From Halisarca cf. caerulea (taxonomy: Eukaryota > Porifera > Demospongiae > Chondrillida > Halisarcidae), in the NCBI GenBank assembly GCA_963170055.1, contig CAUJGJ010000040.1:419401-483400 (forward strand): a DNA stretch of 64,000 bases. The letters run 5' to 3'. Position 1 is the stretch's first letter; each line of letters opens with the position of its first letter. Positions 1 through 8,612 of this stretch are shown here, one piece after another. Below the pieces are notes generated by a model, which saw only the letters and a list, made by a program, of their open reading frames with translations, was not told where the DNA came from and made no database searches. Position numbers and translations under genes: made by a program.

Positions 1-1890
1 ATGGATGGTATATAGCACTCTGTTGATGAGCTTGATTGAAGTGCTGGATGTAAATGTTTTCTACGGTGGGTATTCAATCTATTGAATGATTTTCAAACTT
101 TTGGACAGGTCTTTTTGAGGCATCTTCTTGGAGAGACTCTTTTCGGAGTATAGGTAATGATGCTCTTTTCCATTCCTCAGTAGAAAGTTTTTGATTGGTT
201 TCCAAGCCATCTTGTACAGTATGTTTTTTTGGAGAAGGAGCATACAGTGAGAGTTGTCTCACCCAGGTAACAGAAATAATAATCAAACATATCTTGAACT
301 AAAGAGAAGCGAAGGAAATCTACAGTTGATTATTTTGAGTAACTCTTGGTGTAAAGTAACAACTGAACTAGCTTAGAAGACCTAAAGCAAACTGCATGAA
401 GAGCCTTATTTTTTAAGTTTTACTTTCATGACACTTTAGCCCATGTCACCGTATTTTTTGCACTGCCTTCAGCACTATATAAAATGACAACAGTTGTTAG
501 CTCCTCATCTCATGGCTCTACTGTAGCTACTACAATGTGTGGGCTTTGTAGCAGAGGAAGTTTCTGCTGTACACCCTTCCTACGGGATAACAGTGGATGG
601 AGAGGCAGTATGTAGCAACACTTTATTTACCATATAGAAAGTTGTTACTGCAGTAAGTTGCTTTCAGAATTGATTGTTGCTAGCCGAAGGATATGGCGTG
701 TGTATTTTTTCAGGTATGTGGTGTTCTTTTTCATTAGCAGTAGAGTCGCTTTAGATTTCTTTTGAAAGTTCTCTTATTACTCATGTTAAGTCATGAGTAA
801 CCCAGAGGCTACTTATTGTCAGAAATTTTGAGGTAGAATTGGCTCTTTTGACACACATGGTGAAAATAGGAGATATATGCAAGATATTAAGAAATACTGT
901 ATATTGCATTGTTACAATCTTTGCTCCCAGTTTGCTGCATGCAAGAATTTGTTCAAATCAGTGGAATATGATTTAGCAGTGTTTCCTACAGGATGAATTT
1001 TGAACAGGGTACGTGGATTGATGATGATTGATGGAAAAAATAGACAATCTTTTTGTGAATTGTAGGATTACCAGTTTTAGGTGGAGGAGTAATTTTAGAA
1101 CTTAACAGTGGGCCAAAATTCAAACAGAGTGGGAGGGATACTGTGCATTTAAATTACCCCAGGGAAACACTGTAACAGTATTCTATGTCTACGAAAATTG
1201 GCTCAACAGGATATACCATAGGAATGGAAAGTGATGCATCCCTAAAGTTATGCGAATTAAGCTAAATTAGTATTATGCGCTTTTTAGTTATGCGTTTTTG
1301 CTAAACCAGAAAGGACTGTAGTTCTATTATAATATTTATCTTCTCCACTGCTCTGTCTTCATTTGAGAATGTGATGTAGTGCTTTTATTCTCACATAGCC
1401 CAGACAGCTATTTTGCCTTCCATAAAGAAGGGCCTTGTGAAATAGCTAAATATAGGAGGTGAAATAGCAGTCTGCTATGCAAAACTAAAAGCATCACACC
1501 ACGTTTTGTGACAAAGACAGGGCAGGGGAGATGTTCGAGTGGCTAGAGTTACTGATGACTTCGATTCTGTGATAGCAGCGTTGGCTTTTTAGTCGCTCGC
1601 TCACAGAAACCCGTTTGGTGACAAACACTAGGCTGTAATTCATGAACTGGCACGTGTCAAGTGACGACAATGGAGATCATATGCAGTGTAGCCATGTATT
1701 ATGCGATTTTTAAGTATGCGAATTTGTGAAAACTACAGTAATTGGAGGCTGTTGTCTTTTCAGTTTGTTTTCAAGTGACTTAATTTGGTGAAATATTACT
1801 ATCCAGAGACACCACACTACTTCAGGGTATATCTTCAAACAAAAACTATACCAAGGAAACATTAAACTGTTTGGTTTAAGCAAGCACACA
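1..1890. other. Non-coding region, probably long intron or 5' flank of the NAGA-like gene
   Basis: I see no convincing exon here on either strand. I looked for the missing N-terminal GH27 motifs (the MGWNSW-type start, the DAGY...IDDCW block and the PDPxRFPxG block) and did not find them. The DNA is AT-rich, stops are frequent in all frames, and the longest open frame (minus strand, 74-286, 70 codons) has no recognisable domain. The region holds a pair of short direct repeats (1270-1300 and 1696-1726). Because the first visible exon at 3428 begins after an acceptor-like TTGTTAG, the sequence just upstream is most simply intron; whether the whole stretch is intron cannot be told. Confidence 0.5.
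1270..1726 (+). repeat. Pair of 31-bp direct repeats rich in TATGCG
   Basis: Positions 1270-1300 and 1696-1726 match at 26 of 31 bases; both begin GTATTATGCG and contain a second TATGCG 11 bases later. A third GTTATGCGAATT lies just upstream at about 1249. The copies are in the same orientation, 426 bp apart. They may be remnants of a small interspersed repeat family or direct repeats bounding an old insertion; no terminal inverted repeat was found for the interval. Confidence 0.5.
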
Positions 1891-3297
1891 CAGGGGCATT
1901 ATAGCGCTTTTTGGAAGTTGGGGATTACAGGCGACAAAGTTATGGAATTTGTGGAATTTGTCACATTTTACCTATACGTCATTACCAACAGAAAGTAAAC
2001 GTTGTAATACGTCATCAGTAGCGGGCGCTTACAGTGGTTTAGCGATAGTAGAATCTTTCGAATCCTATCGACTTTGAAAAGGCAAAAAGCCGTTTTGTGC
2101 TTTAATAAGTTTTGTTTAGGTATTTATAAAAGCACATCAATGTTTAGTCGCAATGTTCAAGCTACACTAGTACTGTCAAAAAGGGCCAGGTACCGCCGAT
2201 ATCGACCTTCCCACCTCGAATGATCGTTGCAGAATGCCGAATCAATGTAAGAAAGTGCTGTGACAGGTAACTGCGCTATACTATCCAGGATATCCTAGAT
2301 CACGAATGAAACACTAGCTAAAATCGGCAAAATGTTAGCAGGCTCAGTCTACTTTCTGACTTTGTACTAATCGATTGATTTCGCACGCAAGCTTAGTCTC
2401 GCGTCGCCAGCCCCTTTTCCTAATCACTTCCTTCGTAAGCCGCTTACGAAGGAAGTGATTAGGAAAAGGGGCTGGCGACACGAGACTACTGTCTCTGCGT
2501 CTTAGCCGTCAAGTATGCCACTTTCGCCGCAGATATGACTATCAATGACAAGAATATATGCATAAGAACTCACCGATACTAGTTGGAACCATCTAATGAA
2601 AAATAGAACTTTCCGCACAACAAATTGTCAACCAGGTCGATTGTTCACGTAGTTGATAACATTGCAGGGCGCTTATTTCCAATGTACCATACGAATTTAA
2701 ATGCCCAATACTGATGACGCGCACCTTACGTCATCCTAAAATGGCGGATTGGAACCGCCCTGCAAATATATCGTGTTTTGGGGACGTGTACTCGGGACTT
2801 TTTCTGAACAACAAAAGAATCCAACGATTTTAAATACTTTTGTCTACTTGTTTTCGCTGAGCGGGGACTATATAAGCAGGTTAGCCCAAGATATTACCAT
2901 TTTAATTGTCATTTTTAGCCATTTTTACCCGCTAAAAGTACATTTTTCGTTATAACTATTTCATTTGGAGTTATATGTTCTCCGCCCAGCATCCATATCT
3001 TAAATGAACTTTACTCTTTCATCTCATGCCAGTTTCATCTCTTTGGGAGGCCGTCTACACGTCCCCAAATCGACGTTTAGAGAAAAAGTGTACCTTTTTC
3101 AAAATCATTTTTATACTTCTGCGTATGACACATGGGCCTGTTTTGTAGTTTATTGTTTCGATAAATAACATTAAAACACTAAACAGATGTAAAAATCGAC
3201 GTACATTGTTGTTTGAGCTGTAAAATTCGATGTATATATTACCATTTCGAGCGGCGGCCATTTTCTTCCAAAGTCGAAAAGCGCTATAATGAGCCTG
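1891..3297. mobile_element. hAT-like non-autonomous DNA element with terminal inverted repeats
   Basis: The left end reads CAGGGGCATTATAGCGC followed by TTTT, and the reverse complement of the right end reads CAGGCTCATTATAGCGC followed by TTTT: 19 of 21 bases agree, and both ends then carry a GGAAG within 15 bases. The CAGGG-type start is typical of hAT termini. The flanking octamers (1883-1890 AGCACACA and 3298-3305 TGCAATCA) match at only 5 of 8, so an 8-bp target-site duplication is possible but decayed. No transposase frame is present across the 1,407 bp; the 68-codon open frame at 2749-2955 has no domain I recognise. The element carries a large hairpin (2395-2487). It appears to sit in the intron or flank directly upstream of the first visible NAGA-like exon. 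Confidence 0.6.
2395..2487. repeat. Near-perfect 93-nt palindrome (46-bp arms, 1-nt loop)
   Basis: Arms 2395-2440 and 2442-2487 are reverse complements at 45 of 46 positions, with a single unpaired C at 2441. The only mismatch is C2402 against A2480. The arm starts AGTCTCGCGTCGCCAGCCCC and the centre is GTAAGC-C-GCTTAC. Such a structure would extrude as a cruciform or, if transcribed, fold as a perfect long hairpin. It lies inside the hAT-like element and is GC-richer than its surroundings. Confidence 0.95.
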
Positions 3298-3427
3298 TGC
3301 AATCAAATGTTTGCTAAGTAGCCTTTTTACATAGCATTAGAGTTCATGTTGTATAGAACTTCTAATTTGTAGTCAATAATATTTGATCTTTTTGTGTTTT
3401 ATTTCATGTCTTACTGTCTGTTGTTAG
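3298..3427 (+). other. Intron tail before first visible exon
   Basis: AT-rich sequence between the right end of the hAT-like element and the acceptor TTGTTAG at 3421-3427. A T-rich stretch (about 3388-3424) could serve as polypyrimidine tract. No coding potential continuous with the exon is seen upstream of 3428. Confidence 0.55.
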
Positions 3428-4816
3428 ATTCATAAAAAGGGATTAAAACTCGGAATTTATGGTGATTTTGGAACAAAAACATGTGCTGGTTATCCTGGTA
3501 GTCTTGGGTACTTGGATATCGATGCTCAGGTGCTTATATACAAATTTATGTGAATTTCTTGGTATGTGGGCCACATGCATGCTTCTTCCCTTTGCAGACC
3601 TTTGCTGACTGGACTGTGGACATGCTTAAATTAGATGGATGTAATGTGAATATATCTCTCATGAAAGAAGGATATCCACAGATGGCAAAGGCTCTCAATA
3701 AAACAGGACGTCCTATTGTGTTTTCATGTAGTTGGCCGGATTATGAGAGAAGTGCGGGAGAGAAACCGGATTACCAACTGATAGCAAACAATTGTAACTT
3801 GTGGCGAAACTACAGGGATATATCTGTAAGTTGGGCGGGCCTTCATGATTTCTGAGCAAAATAATATATTGATGGCAAGATGAAACTGGATTTTGTAGGA
3901 CAGTTGGGACAGTGTAGTAAGTATTATAAAGTACTATGGTGACAATCAAAATGCATTTCAGCCCTATGCGGGACCTGGCAACTGGAATGATCCCGATATG
4001 GTTGGTTAATTACTGCAAGCCTGCACTCATGTGTTAAATCATTTTCTCATCAGTTAATAGTTGGTGATTATGGTTTAAGTCTGGATCAGTCTAAGGCACA
4101 ATTTGCCATTTGGTCAATCTTTGCTGCTGTAAGAATATATTGTAGTTGTATGTCATCCTTTATAATATTATACTAAAGATCTTCTCTTTCTTAAAGCCAT
4201 TGCTGATGTCAGTAGACTTGCGAAATATTTCACAGGAATTTGTTGATATCCTGTCCAACAAGTGAGTAACTTCTTATCAGGTTAGGTTAGGTTAGGTTAG
4301 GTTAGGTTAGGTAATTAGTTTAGGTTATCAGGTTAGGGACAGGCATATATATATAGACTTTGGTATATTGCACTTTTGTCACAGGGAGATTATTGCTGTT
4401 GATCAAGATGAATTGGGCATCATGGGAAGAAGAGTTCTAGAGGTAATTTTTGAGTATGATTGTTTATGAAAGCTTGTTTATCTGATCATATCCGTAGTCT
4501 GGCTTGGGGCAATTCTTTTCTCGTCCATTGTCAAACAACACTTATGCAGTGGCATATTTGAATCTTAGTGATAATGGGGGCCCCTCCAAGTTTTGTCCTA
4601 CTTTGCAACAGGTTAGTATGTGTACTGAGGTTTACTATATTTCTATGTAAGAGTTGTCCGTGTTGCCTGCAGCTAAATATTACTGCACAAAGGGTGTTGG
4701 TTCGAGATCTGTATCTTCATGAGGATCTTGGTGTCTATACCAATGAAATTTGTATGGTCGTGAACCCTACGGGAGTTCGAATGTTGAAAGTGACCCCTGA
4801 GAAGAGTGAAGTTTAA
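3428..4816 (+). CDS. NAGA: Alpha-N-acetylgalactosaminidase / alpha-galactosidase (GH27), N-terminus missing
   Basis: Lysosomal glycoside hydrolase family 27 enzyme that removes terminal alpha-linked GalNAc or galactose from glycoconjugates. Seven exons join in frame to 295 residues and a TAA stop: 3428-3529, 3598-3825, 3899-4000, 4054-4128, 4197-4261, 4385-4442 with 4498-4611, and 4673-4816 (eight blocks counting the last pair separately). All introns are GT-AG and 53-123 bp long. The nucleophile Asp sits in KLDGC (codon 3634-3636) and the acid/base Asp in WRNYRDI (codon 3817-3819). [35 protein letters not shown] and LGIMGRR are classic family motifs; the last third is the beta-sandwich domain. 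The specificity loop FSCSWPDY has the Ser of NAGA rather than the Glu of GLA. About 130-150 N-terminal residues, with signal peptide, are not found in the window. The reading frame is intact, so the gene is probably functional and extends upstream. Confidence 0.93.
4280..4311 (+). repeat. (GGTTA)6 pentanucleotide repeat in an intron
   Basis: Six perfect GGTTA units plus GG lie in the intron 4262-4384, followed by related TAGGTTATCAGGTTAGG. Read as TTAGG this equals the arthropod-type telomeric pentamer, but six units in an intron are within the range of an ordinary microsatellite. It makes this the longest intron of the gene (123 bp against 53-73 bp for the others). Confidence 0.9.
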
Positions 4817-5120
4817 GACTTTGATCTACTGAACTATAGTGGAACTATATTGTGTGTTGTTAACTCATAGATGTCTGTATACTTGGATTGACATGAGAAT
4901 GCAAAGTAAATTTACTTTTGTACTAATACAGTAGGTCTCCTGTTTGATAAAACTGTATTGCATGTGGAAATATTTTGTGTATGTATAAGTGTAATTTTTC
5001 GGGGACTCAAGTTACACATTTTTGTTGCTCCCCCAGCATCTGTGAAAATTTAGTACCGCCAGTTTGAAGCATCAGTATTACAATAGAATCTCGATAATTA
5101 AAATCACGATTATTAAAATA
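4817..5120 (+). other. 3' UTR and downstream flank of the NAGA-like gene
   Basis: AT-rich, no open frame. There is no canonical AATAAA; ATTAAA hexamers near 5097 and 5112 are possible weak polyadenylation signals. The stretch 5083-5120 resembles another pogo-type end (AGAATCTCGATAATTAAAAT) immediately before the MITE at 5121. Confidence 0.45.
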
Positions 5121-5295
5121 CAGTGCAATCCACTTCAACTGGAACTTGTTTAACTGGAAGTTCTGGATAAGTTGAGGAAGTTTGTTTGTCCCTACTCATT
5201 CAATACTAATATAAACAAACTCTGTTAATTAGAAATTCCGTTGAGTGGAGTTTATTTTGCTGTTCCTAGTGATTCGACTGATCCAGGCTCCACTG
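5121..5295. mobile_element. Pogo/Tigger-like MITE, about 175 bp, flanked by TA
   Basis: The left end CAGTGCAATCCACTTCAACT and the inverted right end CAGTGGAGCCTGGATCAGTC begin with the same CAGTG and both are preceded by TA, the expected TA target-site duplication of pogo/Tc1-mariner elements. The internal sequence has the ACTGGAA/AACTGGAAGTT style typical of Tigger-like termini. It is far too short for a transposase, so it is a non-autonomous copy. The terminal match beyond the first bases is modest. Confidence 0.6.
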
Positions 5296-6489
5296 TATCT
5301 GGCTTAATTTAAACGTAGGTAGGTTATGTATACATTGAACTTTAAAGGGGCGTTTCTGTGGTATAATAAGGAATGTGATTACATTGTAATGTCTTTGCGA
5401 GCCAGATCATGCGCGATTTGCGTGACCAAAGGATGACCAGTTGTGATGTGTTGGTGAGTGCTCCTCTAAAAACAGGATCTGAACCACTGCTATATAGTGC
5501 TGAACGACGGTTACGTTTTGTGTATTTATTGTGAATTGTCGGGTTAGATATCCTCTGCGTAGTTTTGTAGGAGCGAATGCCCTTGAAATCGCTTGTTGCG
5601 TGGTACGGATTACTGATGAACTGAGTGAACTGTATGCTGATATTGTGTGTACTAATAACTCAAATGTTTACAAATAGACTGTTCACTAGGCTTATCAGTA
5701 TCAGTACCTTACAACAAGTGATCTCAAGAGCATCTTGGGGCATTATTTAGTACAAAACCTCGCAGGGGGTAACTAACCGACAATTCTTATCCTAACCTTC
5801 GTTCAGCACTATCCAAATGCTTTGAACGGCAAAAATAATTGCCTGTTGAATCGTTGGAGTCAGGGACAAGATATAGCTGCTATAAAAATTGAGAGATGAA
5901 TACACATGTGTATTCTAAGCCAGCTTGCAGCTTCCGTGAACAGAACATATATTCGTGACGTATGCGCCAAAGTCAGCTGACATTGGCGTGACTAAAAGAA
6001 GAAGAAGGATATTTGCAGGAGCTAAATTTCTTCTCAAAATGCGCCGATGAAAACGACCCGCGGGAGCTTCGAGAATTTACAAGCTTATTAACAAAGGGTA
6101 AGACTAACTTTTCATCGTAGCGCCTCTTAAAAGCTTGTTCCTTTCGTTTTATGTGCACGTGTTTGTGAAATATTTTCCCAAAAAGACCAGAAAAACTTGC
6201 ACATCTTCGGAACAAAGTGGAATTTCTTAAGGCACTACGGTGAAAAGTTAGCAATCATTCCAAAGAACTCTTCGCTGTAGATAGCTTGTCTCCACAGAAT
6301 CTTTAAATATGGCGTGTTTTTGGATGAAGTTAAAATTGTATACTTCAAATCAGTTCAAAATTTCTCCTTCGATATGCTCTTTAGAAGTTAACAAAGTGGA
6401 GAAATGGAGAGTTAAAGAGTTCAAATATAGTCTTTTACCTTCGCCTTTCCATATAATTCATTGCAAAAGAAGAAAAAGGGGGTGTATTT
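5296..6489. other. Intergenic region without a recognisable gene
   Basis: No exon with a recognisable domain was found on either strand; the open frames at 5973-6254 (minus) and 6309-6518 (plus) have low-complexity, Ser/Phe- or Lys-rich translations typical of chance frames. A 24-bp palindrome lies at 5965-5988. A possible left end of the element that ends at 6554 is CGCAGGGGGTAACTAAC at about 5758, which would give a length near 800 bp like its two relatives downstream, but the match is weak. Confidence 0.5.
5965..5988. repeat. 24-bp palindrome centred on GTCAGCTGAC
   Basis: CGCCAA-A-GTCAGCTGAC-A-TTGGCG reads the same on both strands except for one A/A position pair. It contains a PvuII-type CAGCTG core, which is also an E-box. 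It could be a protein-binding dyad or a coincidence; nothing nearby is transcribed as far as I can see. Confidence 0.75.
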
Positions 6490-6554
6490 GTGACCAACTT
6501 TTGCGGCGGCCATTTTGAATTTTCCCTCAATGTGCACATAACTCACCTGCGAAT
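6490..6554 (-). mobile_element. Right terminus of an unclassified inverted-repeat element (family member 3)
   Basis: The inverted end reads CGCAGGTGAGTTATGTGC and is followed about 20 bp further in by CAAAATGGCCGCC. The same two blocks, in the same order, form the ends of the elements at 7167-7924 and 8613-9491, so this is a third copy of that family. The opposite end is not certain (a weak candidate lies near 5758). Divergent satellite monomers begin about 170 bp to the right. Confidence 0.6.
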
Positions 6555-6721
6555 ATTGATGAATGTACCATTTCAAATGTATGGGATATATACATATTAT
6601 GTGGCTGGTTAATTAAAACTCATAGATAATTGGATCTTTTTAACAGGAAAATCAAGGTTAATTAATTACTGATGCATATGTAAAAGGCTGTCCTGCATGT
6701 ACGTGCTATGCTTTCATGTAG
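6555..6721. other. AT-rich spacer before the first satellite remnants
   Basis: No gene, no clear repeat. The sequence runs from the element end at 6554 to the first recognisable satellite-like monomer (GTGATAATGTTACTAACG near 6733). It may include satellite too decayed to recognise. Confidence 0.4.
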
Positions 6722-7166
6722 CACAGTTTACTGTGATAATGTTACTAACGTCACTTTAAATTTGTGAATACCACAAAATTGTAAGTATCTTAAAATAGAG
6801 ATAGTATTATCTAAATATATCTAAAAATAGAATAGTATTTTTTCTACGTTTCAAATGTTTGTTAGATTGCAAAGAATTCATAATTCTCTTTGCTACAATA
6901 ATGTTAGTAACACTACTTTAATTTTTGGATAGCACAAAATTGCCAAAATTGTAAATATCTTATAATAGTAGAGTTGCATTTTTATTTTCTACATTTCAAA
7001 TGTATCTTCGATTGCAAAGAAATTTTAATTCTCGTTGCTTCGATAATGTTAGTGACGTTACTTTAAATTTGTGAATACCACAAAATTGTAAGTATCTGAA
7101 AATAGTATAGTATTTTTTCTACGTTTCAAATGTTTGTTAAATTGTAAAGAATTCATAATTCTCTTT
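6722..7166 (+). repeat. Divergent edge copies of the 145-bp satellite
   Basis: Three degenerate monomers can be phased by the blocks GATAATGTTA, ACGTTACTTTAAATTTG and ACAAAATTG, with the conserved ATG of the first block at about 6739, 6901 and 7046 (spacings 162 and 145 bp). They carry TTTGTGAATA where the core array has TTTGCGAATA, and TACAATAATG where the core has TACGATAATG. The third monomer is broken by the insertion at 7167 and continues at 7925. Confidence 0.85.
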
Positions 7167-7924
7167 CGCAGGTATGTTATGTCCGATTTCTGGACATAAA
7201 ACAAAATGGCCGACGTACTCGAGGTACCATAATTTTTCGCTTTATTCTTTGTCTAAATGTAGATAGACTTTCCAAAAATAGCAGAAACAGCATCTGTCCC
7301 ATATATACTTGGCTTCGAAAGCGACAAAAATTTGCTATAACCTCTACAAATCACGTGTGGTTAGTTTTCTCTGCACCATACGAAAGTATTTCAAAAGGCA
7401 AAAAGGCGGTGGTTAGGATCTCGGATTTTGGACACGAAAATACGTTCAAATGAAAGCACAGATTGAAAACTTACTAAATCGAATCTTGGGCAATGATGCT
7501 CCACTCGACGGCTGTTATGTCCAGGGGTTTCTGCCCGAAAACAAGGTTCCTGCTCACAAGACGTTGGACATAAACCGAAGGGAACAACGCACATTGCTCC
7601 AAGATTCGATTCAGAGGGTTTGGTCCTTTGGTAACAACATATTACAGTTTCAAAGCTAAAAGCCGAGATCTCTACCACCGCCTTTTTCGATGAAATTTTC
7701 CTGTCGATCACAACTGCCTTCCCAGGTTGAGTCACGAATCGTCACGTGTTTCACAAACGTCTTTCTCGTATACTCACGTATACGTTCCGCTTGTACATGA
7801 CATCATCGCCAAAACCAACTACAAGCACGTGACAAACCGAAACATTGCTCGCTATAATGAAATTCATTGTATGAAGCCAGATAACATCGCGCTTTTGGCT
7901 GGATTGGGACATAACACACCTGCG
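7167..7924. mobile_element. Foldback-type non-autonomous element inserted in the satellite (family member 1)
   Basis: The left end CGCAGGTATGTTATGTCC and the inverted right end CGCAGGTGTGTTATGTCC match at 17 of 18. Satellite sequence reads straight across the insertion (CTCTTT on the left, TTGCTACAATAATG on the right), with an apparent 2-bp TT duplication. Inverted repeats continue inward around a common centre near 7544: 7400-7424 with 7663-7687 (AAAAAGGCGGTGGT blocks), an AATCGAATCTTGG block near 7478 with its complement near 7600, and inner GTTATGTCC boxes at 7514-7522 and 7566-7574. The whole 758 bp can therefore fold back on itself. The open frames inside it (7391-7735 minus, 7450-7659 plus, 7727-7936 plus) follow from the inverted repeats and show no transposase motifs. 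The superfamily is not recognised. Confidence 0.8.
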
Positions 7925-8612
7925 TTGCTACAATAATGTTGGTAACACTACTTTAAATTTGTGGATAGCACAAAATTGCCAAAATTGTAAATATCTTATA
8001 AAAGTAGAGTTGCATTTTTATTTTCTACATTTCAAATGTATCTTCGATTGCAAAGAATTTTTAATTCTCGTTGCTTCGATAATGTTAGTGACGTTACTTT
8101 AAATTTGTGAGTAGCACAAAATTGCAAGCATTGTAAATATCTTATAAAATATAATTGTATTTTTGTTTCCTACATTTCAAATGTATCTTAGATTGCAAAG
8201 TATTCATAATTCTCTTTGCTACAGTAATGTTAGTAGCATTACTTTGAATTTGTGAATAGCACAAAATTACCAAAATATAAAAATCCAATAGTATTTTTGT
8301 TTTCTTCATTTCAAATTTTTGTTAGATTGCAAAGAATTTCTCATAGAAAAAAATAGTATTTTTCTTCCCATAATTTCAAATGTTACTTACATTCTTTTAT
8401 TATAATTTTGCTATGATAATGTTACTAAGTTTACTTTAAGTTTGTTAATAGCACAAAATTGCTATAATTTTAAGTATCTTATAAAAGAAAACGTTTTTTT
8501 TCTTTTCCTAACTGTGAATGTTACGTTCTACAGTATTTATAGTTTTATTTGCTACGATACTGTTTATAACGTTACTTTAAATTTGCAAATAGCTCAAAAT
8601 TGCAACAATTTG
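7925..8612 (+). repeat. Divergent edge copies of the 145-bp satellite
   Basis: Five degenerate monomers, phased by the ATG (or its equivalent) of the GATAATGTT block near 7936, 8082, 8227, 8419 and 8560, giving spacings of 146, 145, 192 and 141 bp. Compared with the core array they show C-to-T and G-to-A changes at CpG sites and scattered indels. Orientation is the same as in the main array. The last copy is interrupted by the insertion at 8613. Confidence 0.85.

Noticed and set aside
74..286. 70-codon open frame on the minus strand with charged, protein-like composition
   Set aside because: No domain or splice context that I recognise, and no continuation up- or downstream. It could be a terminal exon of a minus-strand gene but this cannot be supported.
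1017..1034. Bases that translate I-D-D-D-stop-W, resembling the IDDCW motif of the missing GH27 N-terminus
   Set aside because: It has an in-frame stop and an extra Asp, and the flanking sequence does not encode the neighbouring conserved residues, so it is coincidence.
1528..1600. Possible tRNA-like B box (GTTCGAGTGG) region
   Set aside because: No acceptor stem, A box in proper spacing, or cloverleaf could be formed.
2749..2955. 68-codon open frame in the hAT-like element
   Set aside because: No transposase motif; it begins at an ATGG within the element's GC-rich portion and appears to be a chance frame.
5973..6518. Two open frames (5973-6254 minus, 6309-6518 plus)
   Set aside because: Composition is low-complexity with no recognisable motif, and they overlap element-derived sequence.
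7391..7936. Open frames up to 114 codons in the element at 7167-7924
   Set aside because: They lie in mutually inverted repeats and overlap on both strands; no DDE, zinc-finger or other transposase motif is visible.
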